Assembly (NCBI GenBank): GCA_029866205.1
Contig: JARWZT010000013.1
Coordinates: 62,001-126,000, forward strand
Source of the DNA: Rhodoferax sp.
GTDB lineage: Bacteria > Pseudomonadota > Gammaproteobacteria > Burkholderiales > Burkholderiaceae_C
Reading direction: 5' to 3'
Length of the DNA stretch: 64,000 nt
Shown: positions 38,505 through 48,115 of the stretch, piece after piece
Position numbering within the stretch: position 1 is the first letter of the stretch
Layout of the letters: every line of letters begins with the position of its first letter
Made by a program: the position numbers and the translations under genes
The notes under the pieces: generated by a model
The model's database searches: none
What the model saw: the letters and a program-made list of their open reading frames with translations, nothing else
What the model was told of the DNA's origin: nothing

Positions 38505-38522
38505 AGCGGTGCCTTGGCAGGT

Positions 38523-40238
38523 TCAACTCTGGCTTGCCAGCGCTTGCGCTGCGGCCAGCGCCTGGGCTACATCGGCGAACAAGTCGCCTTCAGGCAAGGA
38601 GGCCAGCAGCCCGGTGCGCTGAAAAATATCCTGCGGTTGGTGTGAAACCCCGGCGAGTAACAAACGCACTTGCCGCGCCCGGCATGCCTTAGCCAGGTTG
38701 TGCAGCGCATCGGCCCCGGTGGAATCCACATAAATCACATTTTTAAGGTCCAACACCAGCGCTGAATTTGGCAAATGCAACTCCAGGTCTTCAATGAGCT
38801 GCACCGCACCAAAAAACAAAGCTCCGTACAGACGATGCACCTGCACTTCGGGCGTTTCCAGCACCCGCTCGCTGCGGGTCAAACTGGATATTCGGTAAAT
38901 GAAGGTCAAGCATGCGCCCAGCAGGCCAACTTCTACGGCCACGGTCAAATCGACCAGCACGGTCAAAAGAAAAACCGCCAACAAGGTGCTCCGGTAGGGC
39001 AGGCGAAATTGCTGCAGTTGGGCAAAGGCCCGCCAGTCCCCCATATTCCAGGCGACAAACATCAAAATGGCCGACAGGGCTGGCAAGGGAATGTGAAAAG
39101 CCAGGGGGGCAGCCACCAATATGACCACCAGCAAAGTCAGGGCGTGCACCATGCCAGCGACCGGACTGGTCGCGCCACTTTTGACGTTGGTTACGGTACG
39201 GGCGATCGTGCCGGTGGCCGGCATACCACCAAAAAATGGCGTCACAAGATTGGCAATACCCTGCGCCACGAGTTCCTGGTTGGGGTCATGCCGGTCCGCA
39301 ATCATTGCGTCGGCCACACGCGCACAGAGCAAGGACTCAATGGCGCCCAGCATGGCAAGGGTCAACGCAGGCATCAGCAAAGACCGGACGTTGGCCCACT
39401 GAAAATCAGGCAAGACCAGCGCAGGCAAGGCCGAGGGAATGCCGCCAAAACGCGTGCCAATCGTTTGCACCGGAAGGTCCATCGCCGCCGTCAGCAGGGT
39501 TGCCGATACCAAAACAACGACGGCTCCGGGAACACTGCTGACTTTTTTTGTCGACCATCCGTGGGTCCGCAAAAAGTACGGTAACAAAAACTGCCAAGCC
39601 ACCAGCAGCACAAGTGAACCGCTCGCCAAGCCCAGCGCCCAAGGGCTGAATGCCTGCAAATGGGCGGCGATAGTTGAAACAATTCCCACGAAATCGGCAG
39701 GCATGTGCTCCACCGGCAGACCCAAAAAGTCTTTGATTTGCGAGAGTGCAATCAGGACCGCAATCCCGTTGCTGAAGCCAATCACCACCGACACAGGAAT
39801 AAATCGAACCAGCGTGCCCAATCGCAAGAGCCCCATGGCCAAAAGCATCGCGCCCGACATGGCTGTGGCGATGATCAGATTCGCCACGCCATGAACCTGC
39901 ACAATGCCATAGACGATGACAATAAACGCGCCCGCCGGACCACCGACCTGCACCCGGCTGCCGCCCAGCAAAGAGATCAAAAAGCCCGCGATGATGGCCG
40001 TAAATAGACCGGTCTCGGGGGTCAGACCTGAGGCAATCGCAAAGGCCATGGACAAGGGCAGCGCCACGACACCGACCGTCAGGCCCGCCCCAATGTCCTG
40101 CACCAGGCGCTGCCGGCTGTAGCCTTGCAAGGCGACGACTATTTTGGGCTGAAACACCTTATCGACCTGCGGCAGAGCGTCGGCGGGCAAAAGAGTTCGG
40201 GGGAACTGTGAATCGGTTTGACAAGAGCAGGCCCTCAA
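38523..40238 (-). CDS. SulP family inorganic anion transporter with STAS domain
   Basis: A 571-residue inner-membrane carrier of the SulP/SLC26 family, which moves sulfate, bicarbonate, chloride or C4-dicarboxylates. The membrane domain begins with GAGLTVGVVALPLSMAFAIA and includes FGGMPATGTIARTVTNVKSGATSP, the conserved SulP motif. The C-terminal STAS domain has LVLDLKNVIYVDSTGADAL. The start is uncertain: TTG 40238 gives the full frame, but homology begins at VFQPKIVVALQGYSR, so GTG 40157 is an alternative. The substrate cannot be told. Nearness to a gamma carbonic anhydrase allows bicarbonate, which is only a guess. Confidence 0.92.
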   Translation of the reverse strand: MRACSCQTDSQFPRTLLPADALPQVDKVFQPKIVVALQGYSRQRLVQDIGAGLTVGVVALPLSMAFAIASGLTPETGLFTAIIAGFLISLLGGSRVQVGGPAGAFIVIVYGIVQVHGVANLIIATAMSGAMLLAMGLLRLGTLVRFIPVSVVIGFSNGIAVLIALSQIKDFLGLPVEHMPADFVGIVSTIAAHLQAFSPWALGLASGSLVLLVAWQFLLPYFLRTHGWSTKKVSSVPGAVVVLVSATLLTAAMDLPVQTIGTRFGGIPSALPALVLPDFQWANVRSLLMPALTLAMLGAIESLLCARVADAMIADRHDPNQELVAQGIANLVTPFFGGMPATGTIARTVTNVKSGATSPVAGMVHALTLLVVILVAAPLAFHIPLPALSAILMFVAWNMGDWRAFAQLQQFRLPYRSTLLAVFLLTVLVDLTVAVEVGLLGACLTFIYRISSLTRSERVLETPEVQVHRLYGALFFGAVQLIEDLELHLPNSALVLDLKNVIYVDSTGADALHNLAKACRARQVRLLLAGVSHQPQDIFQRTGLLASLPEGDLFADVAQALAAAQALASQS

Positions 40239-40348
40239 AGTGTTTCGGTCCCATCCAGACGTAAAACGCGCGCCCGCTGGTTGGATGACCCCTGCGTGCG
40301 CAAGGATACTATGCGTGGGCTGCGAAGTCCTGTGTCCCAGGGCGGCTC

Positions 40349-40368
40349 ATGGGGACAATATGGGGACA
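40349..40368. repeat. Direct repeat ATGGGGACA with 11-base period
   Basis: ATGGGGACA occurs at 40349-40357 and 40360-40368, one helical turn apart. An inverted partial copy, TGTCCC, lies at 40333-40338. It is upstream of the SulP gene and downstream of the tRNA operon terminator; a regulator-binding site is possible. Confidence 0.4.
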
Positions 40369-40388
40369 GTGAATTCGGTTCAGGCAAC

Positions 40389-40419
40389 AAAAAAGCCCGT
40401 TACTTTCGTAACGGGCTTT
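40389..40419 (-). terminator. Rho-independent terminator of the tRNA operon
   Basis: On the minus strand AAAGCCCGTTAC pairs with GTAACGGGCTTT (12 pairs, tetraloop) and continues into a T-run, 30 bases after tRNA-Asp. Confidence 0.9.
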
Positions 40420-40448
40420 CTGTAAGTCCTTGATTTACAAGGAAATTT

Positions 40449-40525
40449 TGGCGGAGTGGACGGGACTCGAACCCGCGACCCCCGGCGTGACAGGCCGGTA
40501 TTCTAACCAACTGAACTACCACTCC
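40449..40525 (-). tRNA. tRNA-Asp (anticodon GUC)
   Basis: 77 bases with encoded CCA. The acceptor GGAGTGG pairs with CCACTCC, the anticodon loop is CTGTCAC with GTC at its centre, and the T-arm is GCGGGTTCGAGTCCCG. The sequence is nearly that of E. coli tRNA-Asp. It is the last gene of the Ala-Glu-Asp tRNA cluster. Confidence 0.99.
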
Positions 40526-40532
40526 TGGTAGC

Positions 40533-40579
40533 GGCAACCTTGCGGTTGCCTACTGATGCTTTCATCATCTTTCGATGAA
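40533..40579 (-). other. Two hairpins in the spacer between tRNA-Glu and tRNA-Asp
   Basis: GGCAACC/GGTTGCC (40533-40550, TTGC loop) and TTCATC/GATGAA (40561-40579) can both fold in the tRNA precursor. Such spacer hairpins often direct RNase E/P/Z processing order. Confidence 0.6.
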
Positions 40580-40581
40580 TC

Positions 40582-40657
40582 TGGCGACCCCACGGGGATT
40601 CGAACCCCGGTACTCACCGTGAAAGGGTGATGTCCTAGGCCTCTAGACGATGGGGTC
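40582..40657 (-). tRNA. tRNA-Glu (anticodon UUC)
   Basis: 76 bases with encoded CCA. It begins GACCCCATCGTCTAGAGG, the anticodon loop is CTTTCAC with TTC at its centre, and the T-arm is CGGGGTTCGAATCCCCG. The gene for its own synthetase, gltX, lies just upstream on the same strand. Confidence 0.99.
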
Positions 40658-40693
40658 AAAACCTTGGACTAATCCGTTTTTCTCAAAAGCTTT

Positions 40694-40769
<76 letters not shown>

Positions 40770-40816
40770 TAAACCCACGCTTACCGCAAGCGGTTCACGT
40801 TACTTCCGAGCCCTCA

Positions 40817-40822
40817 ATTATA
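40817..40822 (-). promoter_or_regulatory. -10 box TATAAT of the tRNA operon
   Basis: A perfect TATAAT on the minus strand, followed by the G+C-rich TGAGGGCTC, lies 47 bases before tRNA-Ala and just after the gltX stop. The -35 would sit inside the end of gltX and is weak. A stringently controlled promoter is likely, with gltX read-through possible. Confidence 0.55.
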
Positions 40823-40832
40823 GCCAGCTTTT

Positions 40833-42236
40833 TCATGCCTTCTGCAGCCTCGTGAGAACTTTTTCTTTGTCGCACAAAGCGAGCACCGCATCCAGCGAAG
40901 GAGTTTGCGTTGTTCCCATTACCAGCAAGCGCACCGGCATGGCCAGCTGTGGCATTTTGAGGCCGGTTTGGGCCAGTACTTCTTTCATCACCGCGGCGAT
41001 GCTCGCCTTGTCCCAGAGGCAGGTGGTGAGACGCTCTTGCAACATCGCGATCGCCGGCAGAACAGCCGGTGTTACGTGCTGCGCCAACTCCGCCGGATCG
41101 GCCGCCGCGTCAGCGTAAAAACGTGAAACCCATTCGGCCAGCACGACGGTAGTGTCACAGCGGTCCTTGAGCAAATCACACAGCGACGGCAGTTTGCCGT
41201 CAGCGGCAATACCTTGACGCGCAAGGTGCGCGCTTACCAGCGGCGCAAGTGCCTCCCCGGGCATCGCTTTGAGATGCTGCGCGTTCACCCAGCGCAATTT
41301 GGCTTCATCGAACTGCGCTGCACTGCGCCCCAAATGGTCCAGGTTGAACCACTCCAAAAATTGGGCACGGCTGAAGATTTCGGCATCTCCATGGCTCCAG
41401 CCCAGTCGGGCCAGGTAATTCACCATGGCCTCAGGCAGGTAGCCCTCCAGGGCATATTGCGTAACGGCTTTGGCGCCATTGCGTTTGCTCATCTTCTCGC
41501 CCTGCTCGTTGAGCACGGTCGGCAGATGCGCGTACACCGGCGGGGTTTTTCCCAAGGCCTGAAAGATGTTGATCTGACGTGGTGTGTTGTTGACGTGATC
41601 ATCGCCCCGAATCACGTGGCTGATGGCCATGTCGATGTCATCGACCACGACGCAAAAATTGTAGGTTGGGGTCCCCACCGCCTCACCGGGCTGGGCAGGT
41701 CGCGCAATCACCAGGTCGTCGAGCTCATCGTTGCTGATTTCAATACGGCCCTTGACTTTGTCCTCCCACACCACACTGCCAGTTTGCGGATTTTTGAACC
41801 GCAAGACAGGCTGCACACCTGCAGGTACCGGAGGAAGTACTTTGCCCGGAGCGGGACGCCAAGTGCCGTCGTAACGAGGCTTTTCCTTGGCCTGCATCTG
41901 ACGCTCGCGCAGCGCGTCAAGCTCTTCCACAGACATGTAGCAAGGGTAGACCCAACCGTCCGCTTGCAATTCGAGCAGCACTTCTTTGTAGCGGTCCATG
42001 CGCTCCATTTGGTAGAACGGACCCTCGTCATAGTCCAGTCCGAGCCAACGCATGCCTTCGATAATCACATCCACAGCAGCCTGGGTCGACCGGTCTTGGT
42101 CGGTGTCTTCAATGCGAAGAACGAAATCTCCGCCTGTGGCACGGGCAAAGGCCCAAGGATAGAGCGCCGAGCGAATGTTGCCCAGGTGAATGAAGCCCGT
42201 GGGCGAAGGCGCAAAGCGCGTACGGGTTTTGTGCAT
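40833..42236 (-). CDS. gltX: Glutamyl-tRNA synthetase (GltX)
   Basis: GltX charges tRNA-Glu (and starts tetrapyrrole synthesis through Glu-tRNA). The 467-residue class I synthetase has [13 protein letters not shown] (HIGH motif, residues 8-20), [27 protein letters not shown], and KMSKR at residues 248-252. The C-terminal helical anticodon-binding domain begins after about residue 330. ATG 42236 is chosen; TTG 42242, two codons earlier, is possible. The gene start touches metZ (stop 42239), so it is probably the last protein gene of the purF-metZ-gltX run, followed by the tRNA genes, including tRNA-Glu. Confidence 0.97.
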   Translation of the reverse strand: MHKTRTRFAPSPTGFIHLGNIRSALYPWAFARATGGDFVLRIEDTDQDRSTQAAVDVIIEGMRWLGLDYDEGPFYQMERMDRYKEVLLELQADGWVYPCYMSVEELDALRERQMQAKEKPRYDGTWRPAPGKVLPPVPAGVQPVLRFKNPQTGSVVWEDKVKGRIEISNDELDDLVIARPAQPGEAVGTPTYNFCVVVDDIDMAISHVIRGDDHVNNTPRQINIFQALGKTPPVYAHLPTVLNEQGEKMSKRNGAKAVTQYALEGYLPEAMVNYLARLGWSHGDAEIFSRAQFLEWFNLDHLGRSAAQFDEAKLRWVNAQHLKAMPGEALAPLVSAHLARQGIAADGKLPSLCDLLKDRCDTTVVLAEWVSRFYADAAADPAELAQHVTPAVLPAIAMLQERLTTCLWDKASIAAVMKEVLAQTGLKMPQLAMPVRLLVMGTTQTPSLDAVLALCDKEKVLTRLQKA

Positions 42237-42238
42237 AG

Positions 42239-43456
42239 TCAAGCTTTCAAGCTATTCAGGCCACGCAACAGATCGGCCTTCAAATCGTCAATATGCTCCA
42301 GACCGACGGCCACGCGAATCAGGCCTTGAACCACGCCTGCCGCTTGGCGCTGGGCCTCGGTGATACGGGCATGCGAGGTACTGGCCGGGTGACAAATGGT
42401 GGTTTTGGTATCGCCCAAATTGGTGGTAATCGAGCAGACGCGGGTGCTGTCAATCACATGAAAGGCATTGGCGCGCGCCGATACAGCATCGGCGTTTTTC
42501 ACTTCAAATGCCAAGACCGGGCCACCCCGACCCGACTGCTGGCGCATCGCCAGCGCATGCTGCGGGTGCGAAGCCAAACCGGGGTAATGAACGCGCGCCA
42601 CCTGTGGCTGGCCTTGCAGCCAGGTGGCCAGCGCCAGCGCGTTTGCGCATTGGGCATCCATGCGAACTGACAGCGTTTCCATGCCCTTGAGCACCACCCA
42701 GGCATTGAAGGGCGAAAGCACCATGCCGGCCGTGCGGGTGATGGGCAAGAAAATCTGCTCCACATCCTTCTGGCTGCAACAGATGGCACCCGCCATGACG
42801 CGGCCTTGGCCATCCAGGTATTTGGTTCCCGAATGAATCACGTAGTCGGCGCCAAAGCGCACCGGCTGTTGCAGCGCCGGGCTGCAAAAGCAGTTGTCAA
42901 CCGCCAATTTGGCACCGGCACCGTGCGCCACATCGGCCAAGGCCTGAATGTCGCAGACATCGGTAAGCGGGTTGGTCGGGGTTTCCGCGAACAGCAGTTT
43001 GGTATTGGGCCGCAGCGCCGCCGCCCATGCCGCCACGTCCGATTGCGGCACGTACGTCGTCTCGATGCCAAACTTGGCGAACTCCCCCGAGAACAGGCGG
43101 ATGGTCGAACCAAACACGGACTGTGAACACACCACGTGGTCGCCCGCGCGCAACAAGCCCATGCCCAACAACAAAATGGCTGCCATGCCGCTGGAGGTGG
43201 CAATTGCCGCCTCGGTGCCTTCGAGCGCGGCCAGGCGCATCTCCATGCTGGTCACGGTGGGATTACCCACACGGGTGTACATATAGCCCTCTTCTTCTTG
43301 GGCAAAGCGACGGGCCGCCGTGGCCGCATCCGGCTGGACAAAGCTGCTGGTGAGGTACATCGTCTCGGAGTGCTCGCCGTACTGGCTGGGCGCAATGGCG
43401 GTTCGCAGCGCCAGGGTGTCACGGTGCAGGTCGGGGGGAAGTTTTCTTTCAGTCAT
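42239..43456 (-). CDS. metZ: O-succinylhomoserine sulfhydrylase (MetZ)
   Basis: MetZ is a PLP enzyme of the Cys/Met metabolism family that forms homocysteine directly from O-succinylhomoserine and sulfide. The 405-residue protein has [45 protein letters not shown], and Lys212 in [11 protein letters not shown] as the PLP lysine. The pattern and length match MetZ of Betaproteobacteria and Pseudomonas rather than MetB or MetC, but subgroup assignment by eye is not absolute. ATG 43456 ([10 protein letters not shown]) is chosen. It follows purF by four bases, a conserved arrangement in this group. Confidence 0.92.
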   Translation of the reverse strand: MTERKLPPDLHRDTLALRTAIAPSQYGEHSETMYLTSSFVQPDAATAARRFAQEEEGYMYTRVGNPTVTSMEMRLAALEGTEAAIATSSGMAAILLLGMGLLRAGDHVVCSQSVFGSTIRLFSGEFAKFGIETTYVPQSDVAAWAAALRPNTKLLFAETPTNPLTDVCDIQALADVAHGAGAKLAVDNCFCSPALQQPVRFGADYVIHSGTKYLDGQGRVMAGAICCSQKDVEQIFLPITRTAGMVLSPFNAWVVLKGMETLSVRMDAQCANALALATWLQGQPQVARVHYPGLASHPQHALAMRQQSGRGGPVLAFEVKNADAVSARANAFHVIDSTRVCSITTNLGDTKTTICHPASTSHARITEAQRQAAGVVQGLIRVAVGLEHIDDLKADLLRGLNSLKA

Positions 43457-43460
43457 GGGT

Positions 43461-44960
43461 TCATTCCATTGGATTGGGAAGTGCCAGGCGGGACGCATCG
43501 TCCTGGTCTTCTTCGCCACCGCCGCGGGTAGCGCTCAGGCGGGTGATGTCGTCGCTGGTAATGTCGCCCGTTACGTAGACACCGTCAAAGCACGAAGCGT
43601 CAAAGTCGGCAATAGCCGGATTCAACGAGCCCACGGCCTTTTTCATACCGTCCACGTCCTGGTAAATCAGGGCGTCACAGCCGATGATTTCGCGGATTTC
43701 TTCTACGCTACGGTTGTAAGCCACCAGCTCACTGCTGGTGGGCATGTCGATGCCGTAGACGTTGGGGTGACGCACCGGAGGCGCGGCGCTGGCCAGGTAG
43801 ACCCGCCGCGCACCGGCGTCTCGCGCCATTTGCACAATTTCCTTGCTGGTCGTGCCGCGAACAATAGAGTCATCCACCAACAGCACATTGCGGCCTTTGA
43901 ACTCACTGGCAATCACATTGAGCTTTTGGCGCACCGACTTTTTGCGAACTGCCTGACCCGGCATGATGAAAGTTCGGCCCACGTAGCGGTTTTTGACAAA
44001 ACCCTCCCGGTAAGGCAAGCCCAAAAGCTGGGCCAGTTGGGCGGCGCTGGGGCGACTGGACTCAGGAATGGGAATAACCACGTCAATCTCGTTGGGTGGC
44101 ACGGTAGAAATCACCCGCTTGGCCAAGGTTTCACCCAAATTGAGCCGGGCCTGGTACACCGAAATCCCATCCATCACCGAGTCAGGCCGCGCCAGGTAGA
44201 CGTATTCAAAAATACAGGGGCTCAGCTTGGGCGCATCAGCGCACTGCTGTGCCAAAACCTCGCCTTGCAAATTGACGAACACGGCCTCACCTGGGTCGAT
44301 ATTGCGCTCAAATTTATGCAGCGTACCTTCCAGCGCCACGGACTCACTGGCCAGCACCACATTGTCAGCGCTGCGGCCAATGCACAGAGGCCGAATGCCG
44401 TGCGGATCGCGAAACGCCAGCACGCCGTGGCCAGCAATCAGCGCGATCACCGCGTACGAACCTTTGACCCGTGCATGCACATTGCGCACGGCCGCAAACA
44501 AATGGGCAGGTTGCAACGGCAGACCCCGGCTCGTGCGCTCAAGCTCGTGGGCCAGCACATTGAGCAGCACCTCCGAGTCACTGTCGGTGTTGATGTGGCG
44601 GTGGTCGTCGGTAAACAATTCGCGCTTAAGCGCATGGGCGTTGGTCAGGTTGCCGTTGTGCACCAGAACGATGCCAAAGGGCGCATTCACATAAAAAGGC
44701 TGCGCCTCTTCTTCGCTGTACGCGTTGCCAGCCGTGGGGTAGCGCACCTGGCCCAGGCCGCAGTTACCCGGAAGGGATCGCATATTGCGCGTGCGAAACA
44801 CGTCCTTGACCATGCCCTTGGCCTTGTGCATGAAAAACTTGCGCTCTTGCTGGGTAACGATGCCAGCGGCATCCTGACCGCGGTGCTGCAGCAGCAGCAA
44901 TGCGTCATAGATGAGCTGGTTCACAGGTGCGTTGCTGACAACGCCGACGATTCCACACAT
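43461..44960 (-). CDS. purF: Amidophosphoribosyltransferase (PurF)
   Basis: PurF makes phosphoribosylamine from PRPP and glutamine, the first step of purine synthesis. The 499-residue protein starts MCGIVGVVSN; Cys2 becomes the N-terminal glutaminase nucleophile. The amidotransferase domain continues with LLQHRGQDAAGIVT and VHNGNLTNAHAL. The phosphoribosyltransferase domain has VLLVDDSIVRGTTSKEIV, the PRPP-binding loop. A 548-codon frame on the opposite strand here is a shadow. cvpA lies upstream by 15 bases, as in E. coli. Confidence 0.98.
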   Translation of the reverse strand: MCGIVGVVSNAPVNQLIYDALLLLQHRGQDAAGIVTQQERKFFMHKAKGMVKDVFRTRNMRSLPGNCGLGQVRYPTAGNAYSEEEAQPFYVNAPFGIVLVHNGNLTNAHALKRELFTDDHRHINTDSDSEVLLNVLAHELERTSRGLPLQPAHLFAAVRNVHARVKGSYAVIALIAGHGVLAFRDPHGIRPLCIGRSADNVVLASESVALEGTLHKFERNIDPGEAVFVNLQGEVLAQQCADAPKLSPCIFEYVYLARPDSVMDGISVYQARLNLGETLAKRVISTVPPNEIDVVIPIPESSRPSAAQLAQLLGLPYREGFVKNRYVGRTFIMPGQAVRKKSVRQKLNVIASEFKGRNVLLVDDSIVRGTTSKEIVQMARDAGARRVYLASAAPPVRHPNVYGIDMPTSSELVAYNRSVEEIREIIGCDALIYQDVDGMKKAVGSLNPAIADFDASCFDGVYVTGDITSDDITRLSATRGGGEEDQDDASRLALPNPME

Positions 44961-44975
44961 GGTTAGTTCACTCGC

Positions 44976-45461
44976 TCAGGGTAAGAATCTTGCAAATTCG
45001 GAGGGCAACAGAGGCTTCAGACCACTCAGTGCCGCTTGGCTTATCTGCGGACCACGCGCCGCCAGCCATGTCTCGCTGGTACGTAACGGCGTCATGGAGA
45101 CCACCACGGTGACCGCCAGTAACAGCACAGCGCCGCGGGCCGCGCCAAACGCAGCCCCCAGCAGCCGGTCCATGGGGCGCAAACCGGCGGCCGTCAAAAC
45201 GCCTTTGATCGCCATCGTCAAAAGACTGCCGACCAACAACGTGCCCACAAATGCAATCACAAACCCTGCGGCGTAGCGCAGCGTCTCACTCAAGCCTGAT
45301 GCGTTGACCCATTGCGCAACATGGGGTGCCAAGCGCTGCGCCAGCACGAAAGCCGCGATCCACGTCAACAGGGAAAAAACCTCTTTGACCAACCCACGCA
45401 ACACACCAAGCACCGTGGAGAGGGCCAAAAGGGCCCCGAAGATCCAGTCCAAATCGGCCAT
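44976..45461 (-). CDS. cvpA: CvpA family membrane protein
   Basis: A 161-residue inner-membrane protein with four predicted helices, beginning DWIFGALLALSTVLGVLRGLVKEVFSLLTW, the family's characteristic GxxRGxxxE segment. E. coli CvpA is needed for colicin V production and has been linked to envelope stress and bile tolerance; its molecular role is open. It sits between the SPOR protein gene and purF, the classical folC-dedD-cvpA-purF order. Confidence 0.94.
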   Translation of the reverse strand: MADLDWIFGALLALSTVLGVLRGLVKEVFSLLTWIAAFVLAQRLAPHVAQWVNASGLSETLRYAAGFVIAFVGTLLVGSLLTMAIKGVLTAAGLRPMDRLLGAAFGAARGAVLLLAVTVVVSMTPLRTSETWLAARGPQISQAALSGLKPLLPSEFARFLP

Positions 45462-45474
45462 CAGTGGGGACTGC

Positions 45475-46218
45475 CTACAAGGTCAGAACCGCAGCGGGCA
45501 ACTTCAACTTCTTGATCTTTTCAGCCGTCTTTTCAGCTTCGGCCTTGTCGTCCCAAGGGCCGGCACGCACACGGGTGCGCTTGCCGTCCGGCGTAGTAAC
45601 GACTTGGGTGTAGGTCTTGATGCCCGCCTTTTCAAGGGTCACTCGCGCATCCTGGGCTTTTTTGGCGTCAGAAAACGCACCCACTTGTACGGCGTAGCGC
45701 GGCGAAGCTGCTGCTGAACTGGCAGGCTCCTTCCCGTCGAGCAATGCTTGGGCTTTGGCCGAGCTGGGCGCCTTGTCGTCAACCTTGGCTGCGGCTTTGG
45801 CGTCAGACTTGGAATCTGCCTTGGGTTCCGTTGCCGGCGTAGCCGCCTTGGGCTCGGCCTTGGCAGGCGCCGCAGCGACCGGCGTGGCGGCAGGTTTCAA
45901 GGCGGTCGCGGGCTCCGATGCTGGCGCACTGCTGGCTGCGGAAACTGCGGCGGGCTCGGGTGCCACTGGAGTGCTTGCAGGAGCAGCCGTCAGCGGGGCC
46001 GCTTTGGCCTTGTCGGGAATATCGATCGCTATGTCCACCGCCACCGGGCGGGGTTGGCTGTCAAACAGCATCGGGAACCCCACCACGCCCAACAGCACCA
46101 ATGCCGCTGCGCCAATCAGGCGGTGACGGGCCCTTTTGCGGAGGACTTCCAGGCTCTCGGGCGCAGGGGTAGGACCGGACTGCTCAGCGCCATTTTTGCG
46201 AAATTTAAAAAAGGCCAT
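45475..46218 (-). CDS. SPOR domain protein, DedD-like
   Basis: A 247-residue bitopic protein: cytoplasmic N-terminus, one membrane helix at about residues 34-52 (LIGAAALVLLGVVGFPMLF), a long Ala/Pro/Lys-rich flexible linker of about 100 residues, and a C-terminal SPOR domain (RYAVQVGAFSDAKKAQDARV to the end). SPOR domains bind denuded glycan strands at the division septum. By position and architecture it corresponds to E. coli DedD. The linker is low-complexity and likely varies in length among relatives. Confidence 0.93.
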   Translation of the reverse strand: MAFFKFRKNGAEQSGPTPAPESLEVLRKRARHRLIGAAALVLLGVVGFPMLFDSQPRPVAVDIAIDIPDKAKAAPLTAAPASTPVAPEPAAVSAASSAPASEPATALKPAATPVAAAPAKAEPKAATPATEPKADSKSDAKAAAKVDDKAPSSAKAQALLDGKEPASSAAASPRYAVQVGAFSDAKKAQDARVTLEKAGIKTYTQVVTTPDGKRTRVRAGPWDDKAEAEKTAEKIKKLKLPAAVLTL

Positions 46219-46234
46219 AGCGGGGGGTAGATTC

Positions 46235-47533
46235 TCAAGAACTCAGGTGCTCGCCATGCAGGCGGGGCAGGCCTTGCTGCATGACGCCACCCACCGTGTA
46301 GAACGATCCAAAGACCACAATTCTATCAGCGGGGTCGGCTGCGGCCACCGCTGCGGCCAGGGCTGCCGCAGGCTCGGCGAACAAGGCTGAGCGTGCACCG
46401 GACGGCGGATTTTGCGCCAACCAGCGGGACTGCAAATCAGCGGCAGTCGCGGCGCGGGGCGTGGGCAAGTCGGTGAAATACCAACGGTCAATCACCGGAT
46501 TGATCCGCGCCAGCATGGGCGCCAGGTCCTTGTCCGCCATGGCTCCAAATACGGCATGGGTGCAGGCAAAGTAGCCCATCGCGTCAAGATTTGCGGCCAA
46601 GGCGGCCACTGAATGCGGGTTGTGCGCCACATCCAGCACCAGCATGGGCTTGCCAGCAATGATCTGGAAGCGACCGGCAAATTCCACAAAGGCCAGGCCA
46701 TTGCGGATGGCCTGGGCTGTCACCGGCAACAGCTCCCTCATTGCGGTGAGTGCCGCCAGCACGCCCGATGCGTTAACCAACTGGTTGGCTCCGCGCAATG
46801 CCGGGTAGGCCAAGCCACTGTACCGGCGCCCCCGCCCTGCCCAGTTCCACTGCTGGGGGTCGCCCGCCACGTTGAAATCTTGTCCCACGCGCCACAGGTC
46901 GGCTCCGATGCGTTGGGCGTGGTCGAGCACACTTTGCGGCGGCACCGGGTCACTCACCACCACCGGTCGACCGGCGCGCATGATGCCGGCTTTCTCGCGC
47001 CCGATGGCTTCGCGGTCGTTGCCCAAAAATTCCATGTGGTCCAAATCAATGCTGGTAATCACCGCGCAATCGGGATCAATGATATTCACCGCATCCAGCC
47101 GACCGCCCAGCCCAACCTCCAAAATCACCACATCCAGGGCCGTGCGCCCCACTACGTCCAGTATGGCCAGCGTGGAAAATTCGAAATAGGTGAGCGAAAT
47201 GGCTTCGCCAGAGGTTCGTGCCGCCTCCACTGCCGCAAAGCCCGCCACCAGGGCATCCGCTTGCACCGGCTGGCCTTGCAGGCGCAAGCGTTCCTCAAAA
47301 TGCACCAGATGGGGTGACGAGTACACCGCCGTGCGGTAACCCGCCTGCAAATAAATCGACTCCAACATGGCACAAGTCGACCCCTTGCCGTTGGTTCCTG
47401 CCACGGTAATGACCGGGCATTTCAGCGCGAGGCCCATTCGGGTCGCCACTTCGCGCACCCGGTCCAGGCCCATATCGATGTTTTTGGGGTGGAGTTGCTC
47501 GCAATACGCCAGCCAGTCAGGTAAGTTATTCAT
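46235..47533 (-). CDS. folC: Folylpolyglutamate/dihydrofolate synthase (FolC)
   Basis: FolC adds glutamate to dihydropteroate and to folates. The 432-residue protein has the P-loop AGTNGKGST at residues 45-53, SSPHLVHFEERLR, and EVGLGGRLDAVNI. A Mur-ligase-type C-terminal domain follows with VLDVAHNPHSVAALA. ATG 47533 (MNNLPDWLAYCEQLHP) is chosen; the frame stays open 38 codons upstream, antisense to the next gene. It heads the folC-SPOR-cvpA-purF-metZ-gltX run. accD, often found before folC, is not present. Confidence 0.97.
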   Translation of the reverse strand: MNNLPDWLAYCEQLHPKNIDMGLDRVREVATRMGLALKCPVITVAGTNGKGSTCAMLESIYLQAGYRTAVYSSPHLVHFEERLRLQGQPVQADALVAGFAAVEAARTSGEAISLTYFEFSTLAILDVVGRTALDVVILEVGLGGRLDAVNIIDPDCAVITSIDLDHMEFLGNDREAIGREKAGIMRAGRPVVVSDPVPPQSVLDHAQRIGADLWRVGQDFNVAGDPQQWNWAGRGRRYSGLAYPALRGANQLVNASGVLAALTAMRELLPVTAQAIRNGLAFVEFAGRFQIIAGKPMLVLDVAHNPHSVAALAANLDAMGYFACTHAVFGAMADKDLAPMLARINPVIDRWYFTDLPTPRAATAADLQSRWLAQNPPSGARSALFAEPAAALAAAVAAADPADRIVVFGSFYTVGGVMQQGLPRLHGEHLSS

Positions 47534-47624
47534 AAGCGCCGCATTTTCACCCAGCGCGCGGCAAGCGCACTGGTGGCATGATGATGTTCTTTGCATTGCC
47601 CCAAAAGTACTCCCCCACTTCCCC

Positions 47625-48002
47625 ATGAGCAAAACCTCCAGCCCCACGGTCTATGGCATCCCGAATTGCAGCACGGTCAAAAACGCCCGCGAGTGGCTGG
47701 CTGCAGCAGACCTGCACTTCCAGTTTCACGACTTCAAGAAGTCGGGCGTACCCCAAGACGCTTTGGCTGATTGGATGGATGCGCTGGGTTGGGAAGCCCT
47801 GCTCAACAGCAAAGGCACAACGTGGCGCAAAGTCGATGCCAGTCGGCAAGCCGCAATTCACGACGCCGCAAGCGCCAGCGCGCTGATGCATGAGCTCCCC
47901 AGCGTGATCAAACGCCCGGTGGTGCGCTGGGCCGATGGCAGTTTGACCGTGGGTTTTAGCGCCGCGCAATTTGCCGCCAAGCAGGCCCACCCAACCGCCT
48001 GA
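47625..48002 (+). CDS. Spx/ArsC-like thioredoxin-fold protein (YffB type)
   Basis: A 125-residue protein of the arsenate reductase/Spx family: TVYGIPNCSTVKNAREWL has a single redox Cys15 (no CxxC), with HDFKKSGVPQDALADWMDALGWE, LLNSKGTTWRKV and IKRPVVRWADG. These match the YffB/MgsR subgroup, which uses glutathione or has no known substrate, rather than true plasmid ArsC (which has HxCx3Nx3R). ATG 47625 (MSKTSSPT) is chosen. It is divergent from folC with 91 bases between starts. Confidence 0.9.
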   Translation: MSKTSSPTVYGIPNCSTVKNAREWLAAADLHFQFHDFKKSGVPQDALADWMDALGWEALLNSKGTTWRKVDASRQAAIHDAASASALMHELPSVIKRPVVRWADGSLTVGFSAAQFAAKQAHPTA

Positions 48003-48020
48003 TCTCTGGCGCCGCTAGCC

Positions 48021-48026
48021 TAAAAT
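48021..48026 (+). promoter_or_regulatory. -10-like TAAAAT before ppnP
   Basis: TAAAAT in CCTAAAATGCC lies 89 bases before ATG 48116. The leader would contain an imperfect ACGGC/GCCGT stem. Pattern-based only. Confidence 0.35.
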
Positions 48027-48115
48027 GCCACTCACACGGCGGTTTTTGCCGTCGATGCTGCAGCCCGACAGCACGATCTTTTGACGTGAATCCTTCTTTA
48101 CCAAAGCAATCCACC

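Noticed and set aside
43320-44966. 548-codon open frame on the plus strand opposite purF
   Set aside because: It mirrors a fully convincing PurF on the minus strand, its translation resembles no family, and long antisense frames are expected at this base composition.
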